Source: Paenibacillus silagei (GTDB lineage: Bacteria > Bacillota > Bacilli > Paenibacillales > Paenibacillaceae). Taken from it: a DNA stretch of 64,000 bases. Location of the stretch: positions 124,001 to 188,000 of the forward strand of contig NZ_JAGGLV010000002.1 of NCBI RefSeq assembly GCF_017874735.1. The letters are read 5' to 3'. Position numbers and translations under genes: made by a program. The notes beneath the pieces are model-generated. The model did not search any database. It saw only the letters and a list, made by a program, of their open reading frames with translations, and had not been told where the DNA came from. Shown here in pieces: positions 42,055-51,781 of the stretch. Numbering within the stretch: the stretch's first letter is position 1; each line of letters starts with the position of its first letter.

Positions 42055-43002
42055 CTAAGGCTCCACGCTATAAAAAATCTTCATCACCAGATCCTGCTCA
42101 TAATCGCCGAATTTTTTGCCGAACAGGTTCATGCCGCCCTTGAAGACCGCATTCTCCTTCACGCCCAGCCGCAGATCCACGTGGTTCTGGCCGGTGAGGT
42201 TCAGCTGCTCCAGATTAACAGCAGATAGCTCCTGATGGTCGATAGTGCTGCGGGTATTATCTACGCTCCAGGTCTTGAGTGCGCCGAACTGGGTTCCCGT
42301 ATCAATCCACCACGAGGGATTCAGCTTCCCGCGTCTGCCGCCGAAGTCGCCGGGCGAGGTCCAGGTCCCCACCTCCACTTGGTTAATCCACAGTGTGATA
42401 TCCGAAGGCCAGTCATTCTCGTAATTCGGTGCCTCTGAGCAGATCTCCATGGAGAACTGAATCCGGTGAAGCACCGCTCCTTGTGGAATTTCCAGCGGAT
42501 AGCGGTATTCGAGATACCCTTTGCGCAGCCAGAGCAGTTGGGCTTGTACCCTGTCCGGATGGAAAAATCCCGCCGGTGAATCCTCCGTTATAATCGGACC
42601 GTTCTCACTGACCATCCCGCAGGTAGGCGCCACTTCACAGGCTGTAAAATTGCCGATCGGCATGGAGATCTCATAGCAATATTCGCCTTGACCGGCTTGC
42701 AGGCGGCGCTGCGGGGCATTGATCGTGATCTTGATATCATCATAGATCCGGCTGCATACCTTCATCGCCCCGCGTGAAGCAGGCAGCAGCTCGGTCTCAA
42801 TCAGCCCTGCCTGCTCCAGTACCTTCACGTTGGAGGCTGCCGTAGATACCGGAATTTCCAGCGCTTCAGCCAGCTCCGCTACATTCATTCTCCGGGTGTT
42901 AAGCAGCGCCAGCATTCTGAGCCTTAGCTCTGTAGAGAGCGCATGTGTCACCTTCACCAGCTCATCCGCATGCTCCATGGACAACTCCAGCATATCGTTC
43001 AC
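42055..43002 (-). CDS. ArsR-type winged-helix regulator fused to a large C-terminal domain
   Basis: 315 residues. Residues about 10-95 are an ArsR winged helix (HALSTELRLRMLALLNTRRM, NVAELAEALEIPVSTAASNV, KVLEQAGLIETELLPASRG). It lacks the metal-binding CxC of classic ArsR helix 3. The remaining 220 residues form a beta-rich domain (CYEISMPIGNFTACEVAPTC, AQLLWLRKGYLEYRYPLEIP, ITLWINQVEVGTWTSPGDFG), perhaps a carbohydrate-binding jelly roll that senses sugar. It lies 11 bases after the MOSC gene and ahead of the GH2 gene, whose upstream palindrome is its likely target. Confidence 0.7.
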   Translation of the reverse strand: MNDMLELSMEHADELVKVTHALSTELRLRMLALLNTRRMNVAELAEALEIPVSTAASNVKVLEQAGLIETELLPASRGAMKVCSRIYDDIKITINAPQRRLQAGQGEYCYEISMPIGNFTACEVAPTCGMVSENGPIITEDSPAGFFHPDRVQAQLLWLRKGYLEYRYPLEIPQGAVLHRIQFSMEICSEAPNYENDWPSDITLWINQVEVGTWTSPGDFGGRRGKLNPSWWIDTGTQFGALKTWSVDNTRSTIDHQELSAVNLEQLNLTGQNHVDLRLGVKENAVFKGGMNLFGKKFGDYEQDLVMKIFYSVEP

Positions 43003-43013
43003 CCCTGTCCAGC

Positions 43014-43739
43014 TTAGTTATCCAGCATATGAACCTGATCGCCCAGCCGAACTTCTCCCGTGCGGATTACAGAGGCATAGACGCCGAACTGCTGCTTAAG
43101 CTCTTTATATACTTGCTTCAGCAGCGAACTGTCCCGTTCCAGGGTATCCGGGTCTGTCGTAATCATTACGCAGCGCTCGCAATAGCTATCCACTTGCAGC
43201 ACTGTACTGCCTATCGACAGACGGCGGCCGAGCCACTCTTCCTCCCCGAGCGAGTCCTCACTCACTTCCACGAGAAAGTTGCCGCGGAAGCGGCGCTGGT
43301 CAATTGGCTTGCCCCACATCGCCTCCAGCTTCTTCAAGCTCTTATCGGTCACCAGCAGAATACTTGCCCCATCTACCGATAATAGCTCCGGGTACTGCTC
43401 CTCCGGGTGTGGTGCCTTGAACGCAGACATCGTAATTTCGGTAGAGGTCAAACTCTGTATTTCGTCCAGCAGCTCCTGGTCCCAGCCGAACACCCGGCCA
43501 TCCGCAGCCGTTACACGGATATCTTCCCCCGTATACTCCGCCTTATAGGACATCATCTTCGGAATCTTCCGGGCAGTGATATACTGGGACCAGTCTTTTT
43601 TGGTCATATCATAAAAGGAACAATACCGGTCCCCCTCCACTCCGTAAGATACAACCTTACAGGCCTCCAGTGCCTCCCCCGCAAAGGATTTTACCGGATA
43701 ACGGTTAATCGATTTAATCTCCCCAACTGTAACTGACAC
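43014..43739 (-). CDS. MOSC domain protein
   Basis: 241 residues from a GTG behind AAGAGGTGGGGGC; open frame extends upstream without a site. N-terminal MOSC_N beta barrel (GEIKSINRYPVKSFAGE) and C-terminal MOSC domain with RFRGNFLVEV and the conserved cysteine of DSYCERCVMITTDP that binds the molybdenum cofactor in mARC/YiiM-like proteins. Likely a molybdoenzyme reducing N-hydroxylated compounds, or a sulfur carrier. It is first in a transcript with the ArsR-type regulator. Confidence 0.85.
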   Translation of the reverse strand: MSVTVGEIKSINRYPVKSFAGEALEACKVVSYGVEGDRYCSFYDMTKKDWSQYITARKIPKMMSYKAEYTGEDIRVTAADGRVFGWDQELLDEIQSLTSTEITMSAFKAPHPEEQYPELLSVDGASILLVTDKSLKKLEAMWGKPIDQRRFRGNFLVEVSEDSLGEEEWLGRRLSIGSTVLQVDSYCERCVMITTDPDTLERDSSLLKQVYKELKQQFGVYASVIRTGEVRLGDQVHMLDN

Positions 43740-43907
43740 GCCCCCACCTCTTCTGTCTATAGTCTGAAATTTCCTCCTTATTATACCATTATCGCTGCCT
43801 GTTTTGCGTAAGACAAGAGCTGAGCACTTTTGGATGAAATCAGCAGTAGTATAATCCTCTAAAAAGAAAAAGGACAGCCCCAAGGCTATCCTCATCATTA
43901 CATATCT

Positions 43908-45851
43908 TTACAGTGACTCCCGGATTACCCGCTTGTAATACAGGACGGACAGGATGCCGAAGATCGAATACAGTACGGTATAGACCCCCATAACGACGAA
44001 CATCGGAGTCAGCATTTCGGTCCCGAAGAAGAACCAGCCGGATTTCACCGCAAAGTAACTGTGGCACAGCCCGACAATCAGCGGAATACCGAAATTGAAC
44101 AGCTGCTTGAACTGGATGCCGCGCAGGAGATCCCCTTGGGTGAAGCCCAGCTTGCGCAGGATCGTATATCCCTCCCGCTCCTCCTCGCTCTCATCCATCT
44201 GCTTGAAATAGAGAATACAGCCAGAGGTGATCAGGAACGTCAGGCCCAGGAAGCCGACAATGAACATAATGAGGCCCATATTGGTCCGCTGGTTGAACTC
44301 AAATTCATATTGCGAGAAGCTTTGCAGCTCCGGCTTCTGCTGCTTATAAATCTCATAAGCTTGCTTGGCCTGCGAGGACCCGGTAAGATTGATACCGTAA
44401 TAGATTCCTTCGCCGCTCACTCTTTTTTGCTCATCCGGATCTTTATGCTGAAGCAATTCCCGGAAGACTGAATCATCCACCACGAACACCCCCAGAACAC
44501 CTCCGCCAAAATAATACGGCAGAACAGTCTCTTCTGACAATCCTGCGAGCTGCTGCTTCATAACACCATCCTTGGTGGAGAAGGCGAGTTCCCCCTTGTT
44601 CTTGAGCTGATGCATGGTTTGCTTCGTAGTTGTATACCCCATAATCCGTACCTCACCCGGCTGCAAATCCATGTTTTTCAGACTGCTCTCACTAATCACG
44701 GTAGCCAATAGACTGGTGTCATTGTTGGAGAATTTGTTAGTATCCAGGACCTCCTTAAGATCCACCTCTACCTGCACCGTTGGAATCTCCAGAGTGGTAT
44801 AACCTATGCCGGCCTTGTCGAGCGCCTCCCGGAATCCGGCCTCATCCGCCTTCTGAAGGAAGCCGTAATCATGCGGCGAGCTCTCGCGCGCGGAGGACTC
44901 CACCGAATAATATGAGATATAGCTCAGAGAGAGCAGGCCGATCGCCAGCGCGGATACCGTGGTGATGACCGTCAGCAGCAGGGCATTCGATTTCATCCGG
45001 AACATAATGGAAGAGAGTGATAATACCTCCCGAATGGACAGGTAGCCCTTCTTCCTGCGGCGGATGAGATTGAAGAGGAAGCTGACCGAGCCTTTGTAGA
45101 ACAGATAAGTCCCGATAATCACCAGTGCGAGGATAGCAATCATCGCATACATCAATCCGCCCATACCCGTGAATTTGCCGCTGAACAACTCCCCGGAGAT
45201 ATAGTATCCTCCGCAGATACTGATCATCCCGAGCAGGCCAATCACAACCTCCCACAGCGACATTCTCTGAATGCGCGTCTGGGAAGTGGCCGTAGCCTTG
45301 AATAGCGACAGAATGCTCTGGGCCCGGATGAAGGTGTAATTCATAATCATAATCAGCACGTACACGGCGGCAAAAACCAGCACCGTCCGCTGCAAAGCCT
45401 CGGGGGAAAAGCGCAAGGCCGCCAGCTGTTCGACCTCCAGGATTTTGAACAGAATCATCAGGATCAGCCGCGACATCACGAACCCTGCACCAATCCCCGC
45501 GAACATCGATCCGAAATATAGAATCAGATTCTCGGCGCTCAGCAGCACGAAGATTCTGCTCTTGGTCAGCCCAATCAGCTGAAACAGCCCGATCTCCTTA
45601 CTGCGGCGCTTGATGAAGATGGTGTTCGCATACAGCAGGAAGATGGCCACAATCGCAACCAGCAGCACCGAGGACGCGCCAATGGCTGCCTCGCCTTTGA
45701 TTGAACCGCTGACCTCGTGCATGGCCGGGTCGAACTGCAGCGTCACGAAGGAGAAATACAGGGCCACACTGAAAATAAGAGCAAAAACGTAGAGATAATA
45801 GTTCTTAATGTTCTTTTTGAGGTTCCGCAGGATAATATAATTCAGACTCAT
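43908..45851 (-). CDS. BceB-type ABC permease (FtsX-like)
   Basis: 647 residues with ten membrane helices arranged 1+3, a large extracellular domain (about 310-530) and the last helices near the C-terminus. Start [21 protein letters not shown] is typical of BceB. Such permeases release cell-wall precursor targets from bacitracin, nisin or other lipid-II-binding peptides and signal antibiotic flux to the partner kinase. Its ATG overlaps the ATPase stop (ATGA). The large loop decides peptide specificity and is not predictable by eye. Confidence 0.92.
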   Translation of the reverse strand: MSLNYIILRNLKKNIKNYYLYVFALIFSVALYFSFVTLQFDPAMHEVSGSIKGEAAIGASSVLLVAIVAIFLLYANTIFIKRRSKEIGLFQLIGLTKSRIFVLLSAENLILYFGSMFAGIGAGFVMSRLILMILFKILEVEQLAALRFSPEALQRTVLVFAAVYVLIMIMNYTFIRAQSILSLFKATATSQTRIQRMSLWEVVIGLLGMISICGGYYISGELFSGKFTGMGGLMYAMIAILALVIIGTYLFYKGSVSFLFNLIRRRKKGYLSIREVLSLSSIMFRMKSNALLLTVITTVSALAIGLLSLSYISYYSVESSARESSPHDYGFLQKADEAGFREALDKAGIGYTTLEIPTVQVEVDLKEVLDTNKFSNNDTSLLATVISESSLKNMDLQPGEVRIMGYTTTKQTMHQLKNKGELAFSTKDGVMKQQLAGLSEETVLPYYFGGGVLGVFVVDDSVFRELLQHKDPDEQKRVSGEGIYYGINLTGSSQAKQAYEIYKQQKPELQSFSQYEFEFNQRTNMGLIMFIVGFLGLTFLITSGCILYFKQMDESEEEREGYTILRKLGFTQGDLLRGIQFKQLFNFGIPLIVGLCHSYFAVKSGWFFFGTEMLTPMFVVMGVYTVLYSIFGILSVLYYKRVIRESL

Positions 45852-46603
45852 TGCGTGACACCACCAAGTACGCCCTGGGTGCTGATAATATCACCCAAGA
45901 AGGATTGCCGCGATTCCTCCCCCTTGTTCAGCTGGGTGTAGATTTGCCCATCCCGGATGAACACCACGCGGCTGCAGTAGCTGGCGGCCACGGCATCATG
46001 CGTAACCATGACAATGGTAGCTTCACGCTTGCTATTCATGGCAGCCAGCTTGTTCAGCAGATCGGACGCAGATTTGGAATCCAAGGCTCCTGTCGGCTCA
46101 TCGGCAAAAATAATACTCGGATCATGCACGAACGCCCGTGCCGCAGACGTACGCTGCTTCTGCCCGCCTGAGATTTCCGCCGGATATTTATCCTTCAGCT
46201 CATAGATTCCCAGCTCGCCCGCTACCTGGTCGAATTTCTGGTGCGCCTCCTTCTTGGACATGCCTGTAATCGATAGCGGCAGCATGATGTTCTCCTTGAC
46301 CGTCAAGGTGTCGAGCAGGTTATAATCCTGGAAAATGAACCCGAGATGATGCTTGCGGAACTCGGCGAGCTGCTTCTCCTTCATCCCGGTGAATTCCTTG
46401 CCCTCAATTTCGATCGTGCCCTTGCTTACCCGGTCAATGGAGGACAATACGTTCAGAAGCGTCGTTTTGCCGGACCCGGACGGACCCATGATTCCGACGA
46501 ACTCGCCCTTGTCCACCTGAAGATCAATACCGCTCAGGACTTCCTGTTTATTGAATTTGTTGCCATAGGTTTTATAGATTTTGTTAGCTTGCATGATAAG
46601 CAT
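45848..46603 (-). CDS. BceA-type ABC ATPase
   Basis: 251 residues. Walker [10 protein letters not shown], signature [10 protein letters not shown], Walker [14 protein letters not shown]-loop VTHDAVAAS: MacB/LolD-type ATPase that powers the BceB-type permease next to it. ATG behind GGAGTGGGGAACAG. Downstream of a perfect palindrome that resembles a BceR-binding site, so expression is presumably turned on by the response regulator at 47703 when a peptide antibiotic is sensed. Confidence 0.93.
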   Translation of the reverse strand: MLIMQANKIYKTYGNKFNKQEVLSGIDLQVDKGEFVGIMGPSGSGKTTLLNVLSSIDRVSKGTIEIEGKEFTGMKEKQLAEFRKHHLGFIFQDYNLLDTLTVKENIMLPLSITGMSKKEAHQKFDQVAGELGIYELKDKYPAEISGGQKQRTSAARAFVHDPSIIFADEPTGALDSKSASDLLNKLAAMNSKREATIVMVTHDAVAASYCSRVVFIRDGQIYTQLNKGEESRQSFLGDIISTQGVLGGVTQ

Positions 46604-46680
46604 CTGTTCCCCACTCCTTTTCTATAGCTCTATCATAAGCGGGTGGATGATCATTTTCCTGCGCTTCGCCGAACAAATGG

Positions 46681-46714
46681 AACAGGCATGTGACACTATT
46701 GTCACATGCCTGTT
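46681..46714. promoter_or_regulatory. Perfect palindrome, probable BceR-type operator
   Basis: AACAGGCATGTGACA (46681-46695), CTAT, TGTCACATGCCTGTT (46700-46714). The core TGACA-N4-TGTCA matches the inverted-repeat form of Bce regulator sites. It overlaps the last codons of the kinase gene and lies 78 bases upstream of the ATPase start. No T-run follows on the minus strand, so simple termination is less likely. Confidence 0.7.
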
Positions 46715-47706
46715 AGCCGCTGAAAGTCATTCTCCCTTGGAAAAGTTAGCGTAAACACACTCCCCTGCCCAAGCACGGAAGCAGCGTGAAGTCTGATCTG
46801 CAGCGGCTCCGCAACCTGCCGGGTCAGATATAGCCCCATGCCGGTGGCTGCCCCCTCCTGGCGGAAGCGCGATGAGGTGAAGCCCCTATCATAGATGCGC
46901 GGCAGATCCCTGGGATCTATCCCTTGTCCGCTGTCTTCAATGACAAGCACGACATGGCCGCCCTCTTCTCGGCTCCGGATCAGGATATCGGAGGCTTCGC
47001 TGTATTTCACTGCATTGGTCAGGAGCTGTCTGAGCATGAAGGCCAGCCATTTGCCGTCTGTCAGCACGGTCTCAGCATCAAGCTCTACGTCGAACCCGAT
47101 GCGTTTGGAAATGCACCAGGATTTCAGTGCCCGGATCTCCTTATTAAGGATAGGGGCAAGACTGACCTTTTCAATGAACAGATCATTACGGATGAAGGGA
47201 ATCCGCTTCTGATGCAGCTGCTGGTCGAGCAGATGGTGAATCCGCAGCCATTCGTACATCATCTGTCTTTGCAGGGTCTCGTCCGGCAGGCGCTCTATCA
47301 TGAGCTGCATGGCAGTCAGCGGGGTCTTGACCTCATGGATCCAGGCCAGCAGCTCGTCCTTCTCCGATTCCAGCAGCTGGACATTCATGAAGGATTCGCG
47401 CTTGTAGCGGTCTGTCTGGGCGCTTACCGCCTCATGGACCAGCCGCTCCATCGGACTACCGGGATCGAGGACCGCCTGAAGCTCATAGATCTGATCCCAG
47501 GAGGCAAGGCTCTTGTAGAACCGGGTCTCCCGGGAATAGCGCAGGAAGACGAAGGCCAGACAGAGCAGCGTATTCAGCAGTACAATGTATAGGACTGGCA
47601 GCAGCGGTATGGCAGAGTCAATAAAGGCCACGAAGATAATAATCACCTGGAGGGCGGCCAGCAGGAGCAGCCAGCTCCGCTTCTCGGTGATATATTTCCT
47701 TATCAT
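46702..47706 (-). CDS. BceS-type intramembrane-sensing histidine kinase
   Basis: 334 residues. Two membrane helices at about 13-28 and 35-53 with almost no extracellular loop, the hallmark of kinases that sense via their BceAB partner. Phospho-acceptor H in WIHEVKTPLTAMQ (about 124), N-box LLTNAVKYS, G1 EDSGQGID, G2 GMGLYLTRQV. ATG overlaps the response-regulator stop by four bases. Its 3' end overlaps the palindrome that probably drives the ABC genes. Confidence 0.92.
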   Translation of the reverse strand: MIRKYITEKRSWLLLLAALQVIIIFVAFIDSAIPLLPVLYIVLLNTLLCLAFVFLRYSRETRFYKSLASWDQIYELQAVLDPGSPMERLVHEAVSAQTDRYKRESFMNVQLLESEKDELLAWIHEVKTPLTAMQLMIERLPDETLQRQMMYEWLRIHHLLDQQLHQKRIPFIRNDLFIEKVSLAPILNKEIRALKSWCISKRIGFDVELDAETVLTDGKWLAFMLRQLLTNAVKYSEASDILIRSREEGGHVVLVIEDSGQGIDPRDLPRIYDRGFTSSRFRQEGAATGMGLYLTRQVAEPLQIRLHAASVLGQGSVFTLTFPRENDFQRLTGM

Positions 47707-48392
47707 TCTGCCGCCTCTTCAGTCGCCATATACCCTTGCCCCACCTTAGTCTCTATGTAGGCATCCAGACCGAGCGGCTCCAGCTTCTTGCGCAGCCGGT
47801 TCACGTTCACAGTCAGCGTATTATCGCTGACAAAATGCTCGTTGTCCCACAGGCTGGTGATGATCTCCTCACGTTCCACAATACTGTTCTTGCGCTCCAG
47901 CAGGATTTTGAGAATCATCATCTCATTCTTGGTCAGCAGGGCTGCTCCCCCGCTGCCCGTGACCGTATTCTTCACGAACTCAATCGCCGCTCCGCGCCAG
48001 GTCTTCAGCTCCGTGCCTTCCTTGGCGTAATTATAGACCCGGCGTAGGGTAGCCTGAATCTTGGCAATCAGCACCTCGAAATGGAACGGCTTCTGAATGA
48101 AATCATCGGCCCCAAGCTGCATCGACATCACCATATCGCTAGGATGGTCCCTGGAGGAGAGGAAAATAATCGGCACCTTGGAGTGGCTGCGCAGAATCCG
48201 GCACCAGTGGAAGCCGTCGAACTGCGGCAGCTGGATATCAATCACTACCAGGTCGGGCTTTACCTCCGAGAACTCCTGCAGTACCTTACCGAAATTTGTA
48301 ATCCCGTATACCTCATAGGACCATTGGGCAAGCCTCTCCCTGATCTCCCCGAACAGGGTGATATCATCTTCGATTAGCATTATTTTGAACAC
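47703..48392 (-). CDS. BceR-type OmpR-family response regulator
   Basis: 229 residues. Receiver domain with EDD near 8-10 and phospho-acceptor in VVIDIQLPQ (D52 region), then an OmpR winged helix (LTKNEMMILKILLERKNSIV, DNTLTVNVNRLRKKL). Start is GTG behind AAGGAGAGTCCTTT; ATG four codons later is an alternative. It heads the regulator-kinase-ATPase-permease module and is preceded by a good promoter at 48428-48455. Confidence 0.93.
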   Translation of the reverse strand: MFKIMLIEDDITLFGEIRERLAQWSYEVYGITNFGKVLQEFSEVKPDLVVIDIQLPQFDGFHWCRILRSHSKVPIIFLSSRDHPSDMVMSMQLGADDFIQKPFHFEVLIAKIQATLRRVYNYAKEGTELKTWRGAAIEFVKNTVTGSGGAALLTKNEMMILKILLERKNSIVEREEIITSLWDNEHFVSDNTLTVNVNRLRKKLEPLGLDAYIETKVGQGYMATEEAAE

Positions 48393-48427
48393 AAAGGACT
48401 CTCCTTCAGAAGAAATACTATCGGACT

Positions 48428-48455
48428 ATTATACTTCACATCGCTGAATTGACAA
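48428..48455 (-). promoter_or_regulatory. SigA-type promoter of the bceRS-like operon
   Basis: Minus strand TTGTCA, 16-base spacer, TATAAT, with the regulator GTG start 36 bases downstream of the -10. Confidence 0.7.
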
Positions 48456-48460
48456 AGGTT

Positions 48461-48472
48461 GGGACATGTCCC
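48461..48472. promoter_or_regulatory. 12-base palindrome beside the promoter
   Basis: GGGACATGTCCC, perfect twofold symmetry, starts six bases upstream of the -35 box; possible activator or repressor site. Confidence 0.4.
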
Positions 48473-48566
48473 TTCTTTCCTGGTCCAGAACCGCAGGGAG
48501 CTTCGATTTATCTTAAGTGTACCTCAAACCGCCGCAATCCGTTAAGTTGAAGATGTACCTTATGGC

Positions 48567-49163
48567 TTATTTCAGTCCTGCTGCGATTTCTTCGCTAGTC
48601 CGGATACGTCCTATTCGCGGGAAGATCGTCCGGCAGACATAATCATGCTCTTCCCTTGTGCTTGCTGTCATCGCGTCCTCTGCGAATACTTGCTGATAGC
48701 CCAGCTGATAGGCTTCTCTGGCTGTAGTATCCACGCCAATGCTGGTGGAGATGCCGCAGAGTACTATACTCTGAATTCCGCGGCGGCGCAGCTGCAGGTC
48801 CAGATCGGTGCCGAAGAAGGCTCCCCATTGCCGTTTCGTAACCGTGTAAGTATTCTTGAATCCGGCAATAGCCGGTACAATCTGATCCCAGCCTTCAGGA
48901 TAATTCACCGGTGCTGCTACGGAATCGGTCACAGGTCTGACCATATCCCTGCCATCCAGGCTGGATACCCTGACAAGCACCACAAAGGCTCCTTTCTGTG
49001 TAAAAGCATCCACCAGCTTTACCGCATTCCCTATCACCTGATCAGCTGTATAAGGAGCAGCCTGACGGCCGCTTGCGGCGATGCCGTTCTGCAGGTCAAT
49101 CACGACTAACGCCGATGTGGCCGCATCAAGGGTTAATGCCGCTGTTTCATCCAACTCTTCCAT
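48567..49163 (-). CDS. Isochorismatase-family protein without the catalytic cysteine
   Basis: 198 residues from ATG 49163 behind AGGAGTGAAGGAT; the earlier GTG lies within that site. The isochorismatase-like fold is clear: catalytic Asp in [11 protein letters not shown], Lys in [16 protein letters not shown]. The usual nucleophile position, G-x-x-T-x-x-C-V, reads [15 protein letters not shown], so Cys is Gly. Nicotinamidase-type chemistry is therefore unlikely; isochorismate-type vinyl-ether hydrolysis, which does not need Cys, is possible. It is 28 bases after an MFS transporter gene, a pairing I recall as ywoC-ywoD in B. subtilis. Confidence 0.82.
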   Translation of the reverse strand: MEELDETAALTLDAATSALVVIDLQNGIAASGRQAAPYTADQVIGNAVKLVDAFTQKGAFVVLVRVSSLDGRDMVRPVTDSVAAPVNYPEGWDQIVPAIAGFKNTYTVTKRQWGAFFGTDLDLQLRRRGIQSIVLCGISTSIGVDTTAREAYQLGYQQVFAEDAMTASTREEHDYVCRTIFPRIGRIRTSEEIAAGLK

Positions 49164-49190
49164 ATCCTTCACTCCTGTTGGTTTATAATT

Positions 49191-50405
49191 TTATTCTCCT
49201 GCTGCCAGACGGGTGGCGTTCAGCTTCCGGTAGACTTTGAAGTATACCCATATAGCATTCATCAGCAGCAATCCGCTCGTAACTATAAATACATACCGCG
49301 TGCCGAAGGCCGCAGCCACTTGTCCGCCCAGCACAGAACCGCCGAAGACCCCCAGATACCCTGCCGACATATTGAGGCCGAACACTCTGCCGGTCAGTGC
49401 CTGCGGGGTGATCTTTTTGACGAGAATCGATACCGAGGGGACCAGCCCGCCTGCCGCTAAGCCCAACATAAAACGCAAACCCATCAGCTCCCAGGGACTC
49501 CGGACAAAGGCTTGCGGGATAAAAATCAGTCCGGCCGCGATCAGGGCGAACAGGATCACCTTATGCGCCCCGATCCGGTCCGAGAGCCGGCCGAGTCTTG
49601 GCGCAGCCACAATATTGGCCAGCCCGGAAGCGGAGAAGGTGAGTCCTGAGATCAGCGCCACATGGCTGGCGGTCCGGGACAGCTCGGTTACATAGACCGT
49701 CATGATCGGCTCGATCGAGTACAGGGCTACCGTCAAGATGAAGAAGGTTACGAATAGGGTAAGCGTCAGACTTTTCTGCGGAACACTGTCCCAGACATCC
49801 TTCATGCGCAGCGTCTTCGTGTGCTCACGGGTGAATGATTCCTTCACGAAGGCCAGTGTCAGGGCAAAGACCACCAGCATCAAGGCGCCGGTCACAAAAA
49901 AAGTATTCTGCACCCCCAGATTCTCGGCGGTAAAGCCGCCGATCGTCGGGCCCAGCAGAGAACCGGCGATATTCGCCGTGGACAAGGTGCCCAGTGCATA
50001 CCCTGCGTTCTCCTTATCGGTCTGAGTGGCAATCAGTGTCGTGCAGGCGGTGCCGTAACCAGTAATTGCCCCCTGCAGCAGGCGCAGTATGATTAAGGTA
50101 TACACATGATGCGCAAACCCCATGCAGCCGATAACGAGCGCCATCCCTAGACTCGTCCGCAGCAGCATCGTCTTGCGCCCCACCTTGTCTGCAGCCATTC
50201 CCCAGACCGGAGAGAAGATCGCGGATATAATATAGGTAATGCCAAAAGCAAAACCGGACAGCTGTGCAACGGAGCCCGCATGTTCCACTCCCAGCTGCCG
50301 GATATACAGCGGCAGTACCGGAGCAATCTGGCTCATGCCTACGCCTGTCACGAACATGCCGAACCAGCATACGATTAGGTTTCTTTTCCATACCGGCATA
50401 ACCAT
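49191..50405 (-). CDS. MFS transporter (multidrug efflux type)
   Basis: 404 residues, twelve helices, drug:H+ antiporter pattern: loop 2-3 motif GMAADKVGRKTMLLRT, motif C-like LGPTIGGFTAENLG in helix 5, and a second-half loop APRLGRLSDRIGAHKV. ATG behind AGAAGGAAGGCTT. Co-transcribed with the isochorismatase-like gene. The transported compound is unknown. Confidence 0.9.
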   Translation of the reverse strand: MVMPVWKRNLIVCWFGMFVTGVGMSQIAPVLPLYIRQLGVEHAGSVAQLSGFAFGITYIISAIFSPVWGMAADKVGRKTMLLRTSLGMALVIGCMGFAHHVYTLIILRLLQGAITGYGTACTTLIATQTDKENAGYALGTLSTANIAGSLLGPTIGGFTAENLGVQNTFFVTGALMLVVFALTLAFVKESFTREHTKTLRMKDVWDSVPQKSLTLTLFVTFFILTVALYSIEPIMTVYVTELSRTASHVALISGLTFSASGLANIVAAPRLGRLSDRIGAHKVILFALIAAGLIFIPQAFVRSPWELMGLRFMLGLAAGGLVPSVSILVKKITPQALTGRVFGLNMSAGYLGVFGGSVLGGQVAAAFGTRYVFIVTSGLLLMNAIWVYFKVYRKLNATRLAAGE

Positions 50406-50503
50406 AAGCCTTCCTTCTGTTATGAATCAGCTCTTGTGTGTGCGCACTTCACAATAACATCCTCATGTTATCAGCCGGAATGGCTTAAATACCATGCATT
50501 ATT

Positions 50504-51337
50504 TTAAACTCCATGGACATTTTTGCTGTAGAATTCGGAAGGGCTGATACCCTCCATCCGCTTAAAGATCCGGCTGAAGTAGAATTCATCGGTATACCCG
50601 AGCTCCCCGGCGATTTCTTTTACCTTTTTGCCGCCGCCTTCGAGCATCAGCTCCTTAGCCTTATCTATTTTGATTCTGCTGAAGAATTCTATTGGAGAAT
50701 AGCCGGTGATCCCCTTGAATGCCCTGGACAAATACGCAGGTGACAGCTGTACCAGCCCGGCCAGCTCCGGCAAAGTAACGGTAGTGCAGACATGCTCCTG
50801 CATGTACCCGATGAGCTTCTCAACCTTCAGGGAGGTGGAGAAATTCTGGTGATTCCGCTTGTTGTTCTGGTAAATGGCAATCAGGAGCTGCTGCAGTGCT
50901 GTCTTCGCGGCAAATTCATATCCGGGCAGCTTGGCATTCCAGCCTTCAACCAGCCTGCTGAAGCTCTCTTCAATCTGATAATAATCCTTCAGATCCTGCG
51001 CGGTGTGCAGGGGGAGCGTCTCCGGCTGTTCTCCCAGTGACCACTGTCCCTCCATCAGCTGGACCTGTGCATAACTGAAATGTACAGCCAGGAAGCAGAT
51101 CGGGTCCTCCAGATCGAACTCTATCGAATGAAATACACCGGGGCGGATATAGAACAGCATTCCTGCCCTGAACGGATGCTTCTTATGGTCCACCATCACA
51201 CTGCCCCGTCCCCCAATGACCAGGATCAGCTCATGATGATCAAGGGTCCGGGCAATCCGCTTCGAATAGGTCCGTGTATCCTTGAATCTTCTGAAGTTGC
51301 AGTAATGGATATGAAAAAAAAGATTGCTGATGTTCAT
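50504..51337 (-). CDS. AraC-family regulator with N-terminal cupin
   Basis: 277 residues. N-terminal cupin (LDHHELILVIGGRGSVMVDH ... PFRAGMLFYIRPGVFHSIEF) about 30-160 binds a small molecule, probably a sugar; C-terminal HTH pair LPELAGLVQLSPAYLSRAFKGITG and IAGELGYTDEFYFSRIFKRM. ATG behind GGAGGGACAA. It faces the small membrane protein gene at 51494 across a 150-base divergent region; targets unknown. Confidence 0.9.
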   Translation of the reverse strand: MNISNLFFHIHYCNFRRFKDTRTYSKRIARTLDHHELILVIGGRGSVMVDHKKHPFRAGMLFYIRPGVFHSIEFDLEDPICFLAVHFSYAQVQLMEGQWSLGEQPETLPLHTAQDLKDYYQIEESFSRLVEGWNAKLPGYEFAAKTALQQLLIAIYQNNKRNHQNFSTSLKVEKLIGYMQEHVCTTVTLPELAGLVQLSPAYLSRAFKGITGYSPIEFFSRIKIDKAKELMLEGGGKKVKEIAGELGYTDEFYFSRIFKRMEGISPSEFYSKNVHGV

Positions 51338-51493
51338 TTGTCCCTCCGTATGTTCAAGTTCAATCTATATAGTTGAAACAATGCGCTTCACTCGCTAGTT
51401 CAGTGCATTCATTTTTGCTTATTATAAAACTTTCCTAAGCCAAGTGACGTATTAGTTATTAACGGCTGAAATTTTGAACATACAGGGGAGCTG

Positions 51494-51730
51494 ATGATCA
51501 TCGGAACTTTTGATGGAATTATCATATTGCTGTTCGGAATCGGAATCAATGCGTTTGGACTATATGTCCGCCGGAATCCCACCTTCACCTGGCAGGCGAG
51601 TGAGAGCTGGAAAACGAAGGGCGACGGGGAGCCCAGTGACGCCTATATCAGCTCCATGCGCTTCAGAGGGGCAGTTGCCCTATGGATCGGATCCTTCGTT
51701 ATGGTAATGGGGATATTGAACCTGTTGTAG
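51494..51730 (+). CDS. Small membrane protein (DUF6199-like)
   Basis: 78 residues with a membrane helix at each end (about 7-22 and 57-76) and a short polar middle (RRNPTFTWQASESWKTKGDG, then EPSDAYISSMRF). The layout and the FTWQASESWK block resemble small DUF6199-type proteins. Function unknown. ATG behind GGGGAG. Followed by a terminator. Confidence 0.6.
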   Translation: MIIGTFDGIIILLFGIGINAFGLYVRRNPTFTWQASESWKTKGDGEPSDAYISSMRFRGAVALWIGSFVMVMGILNLL

Positions 51731-51781
51731 CACTCCCTTATAACGGAGCAGCTTCGTCAGACATTTCCTGCCTGATTGAGT

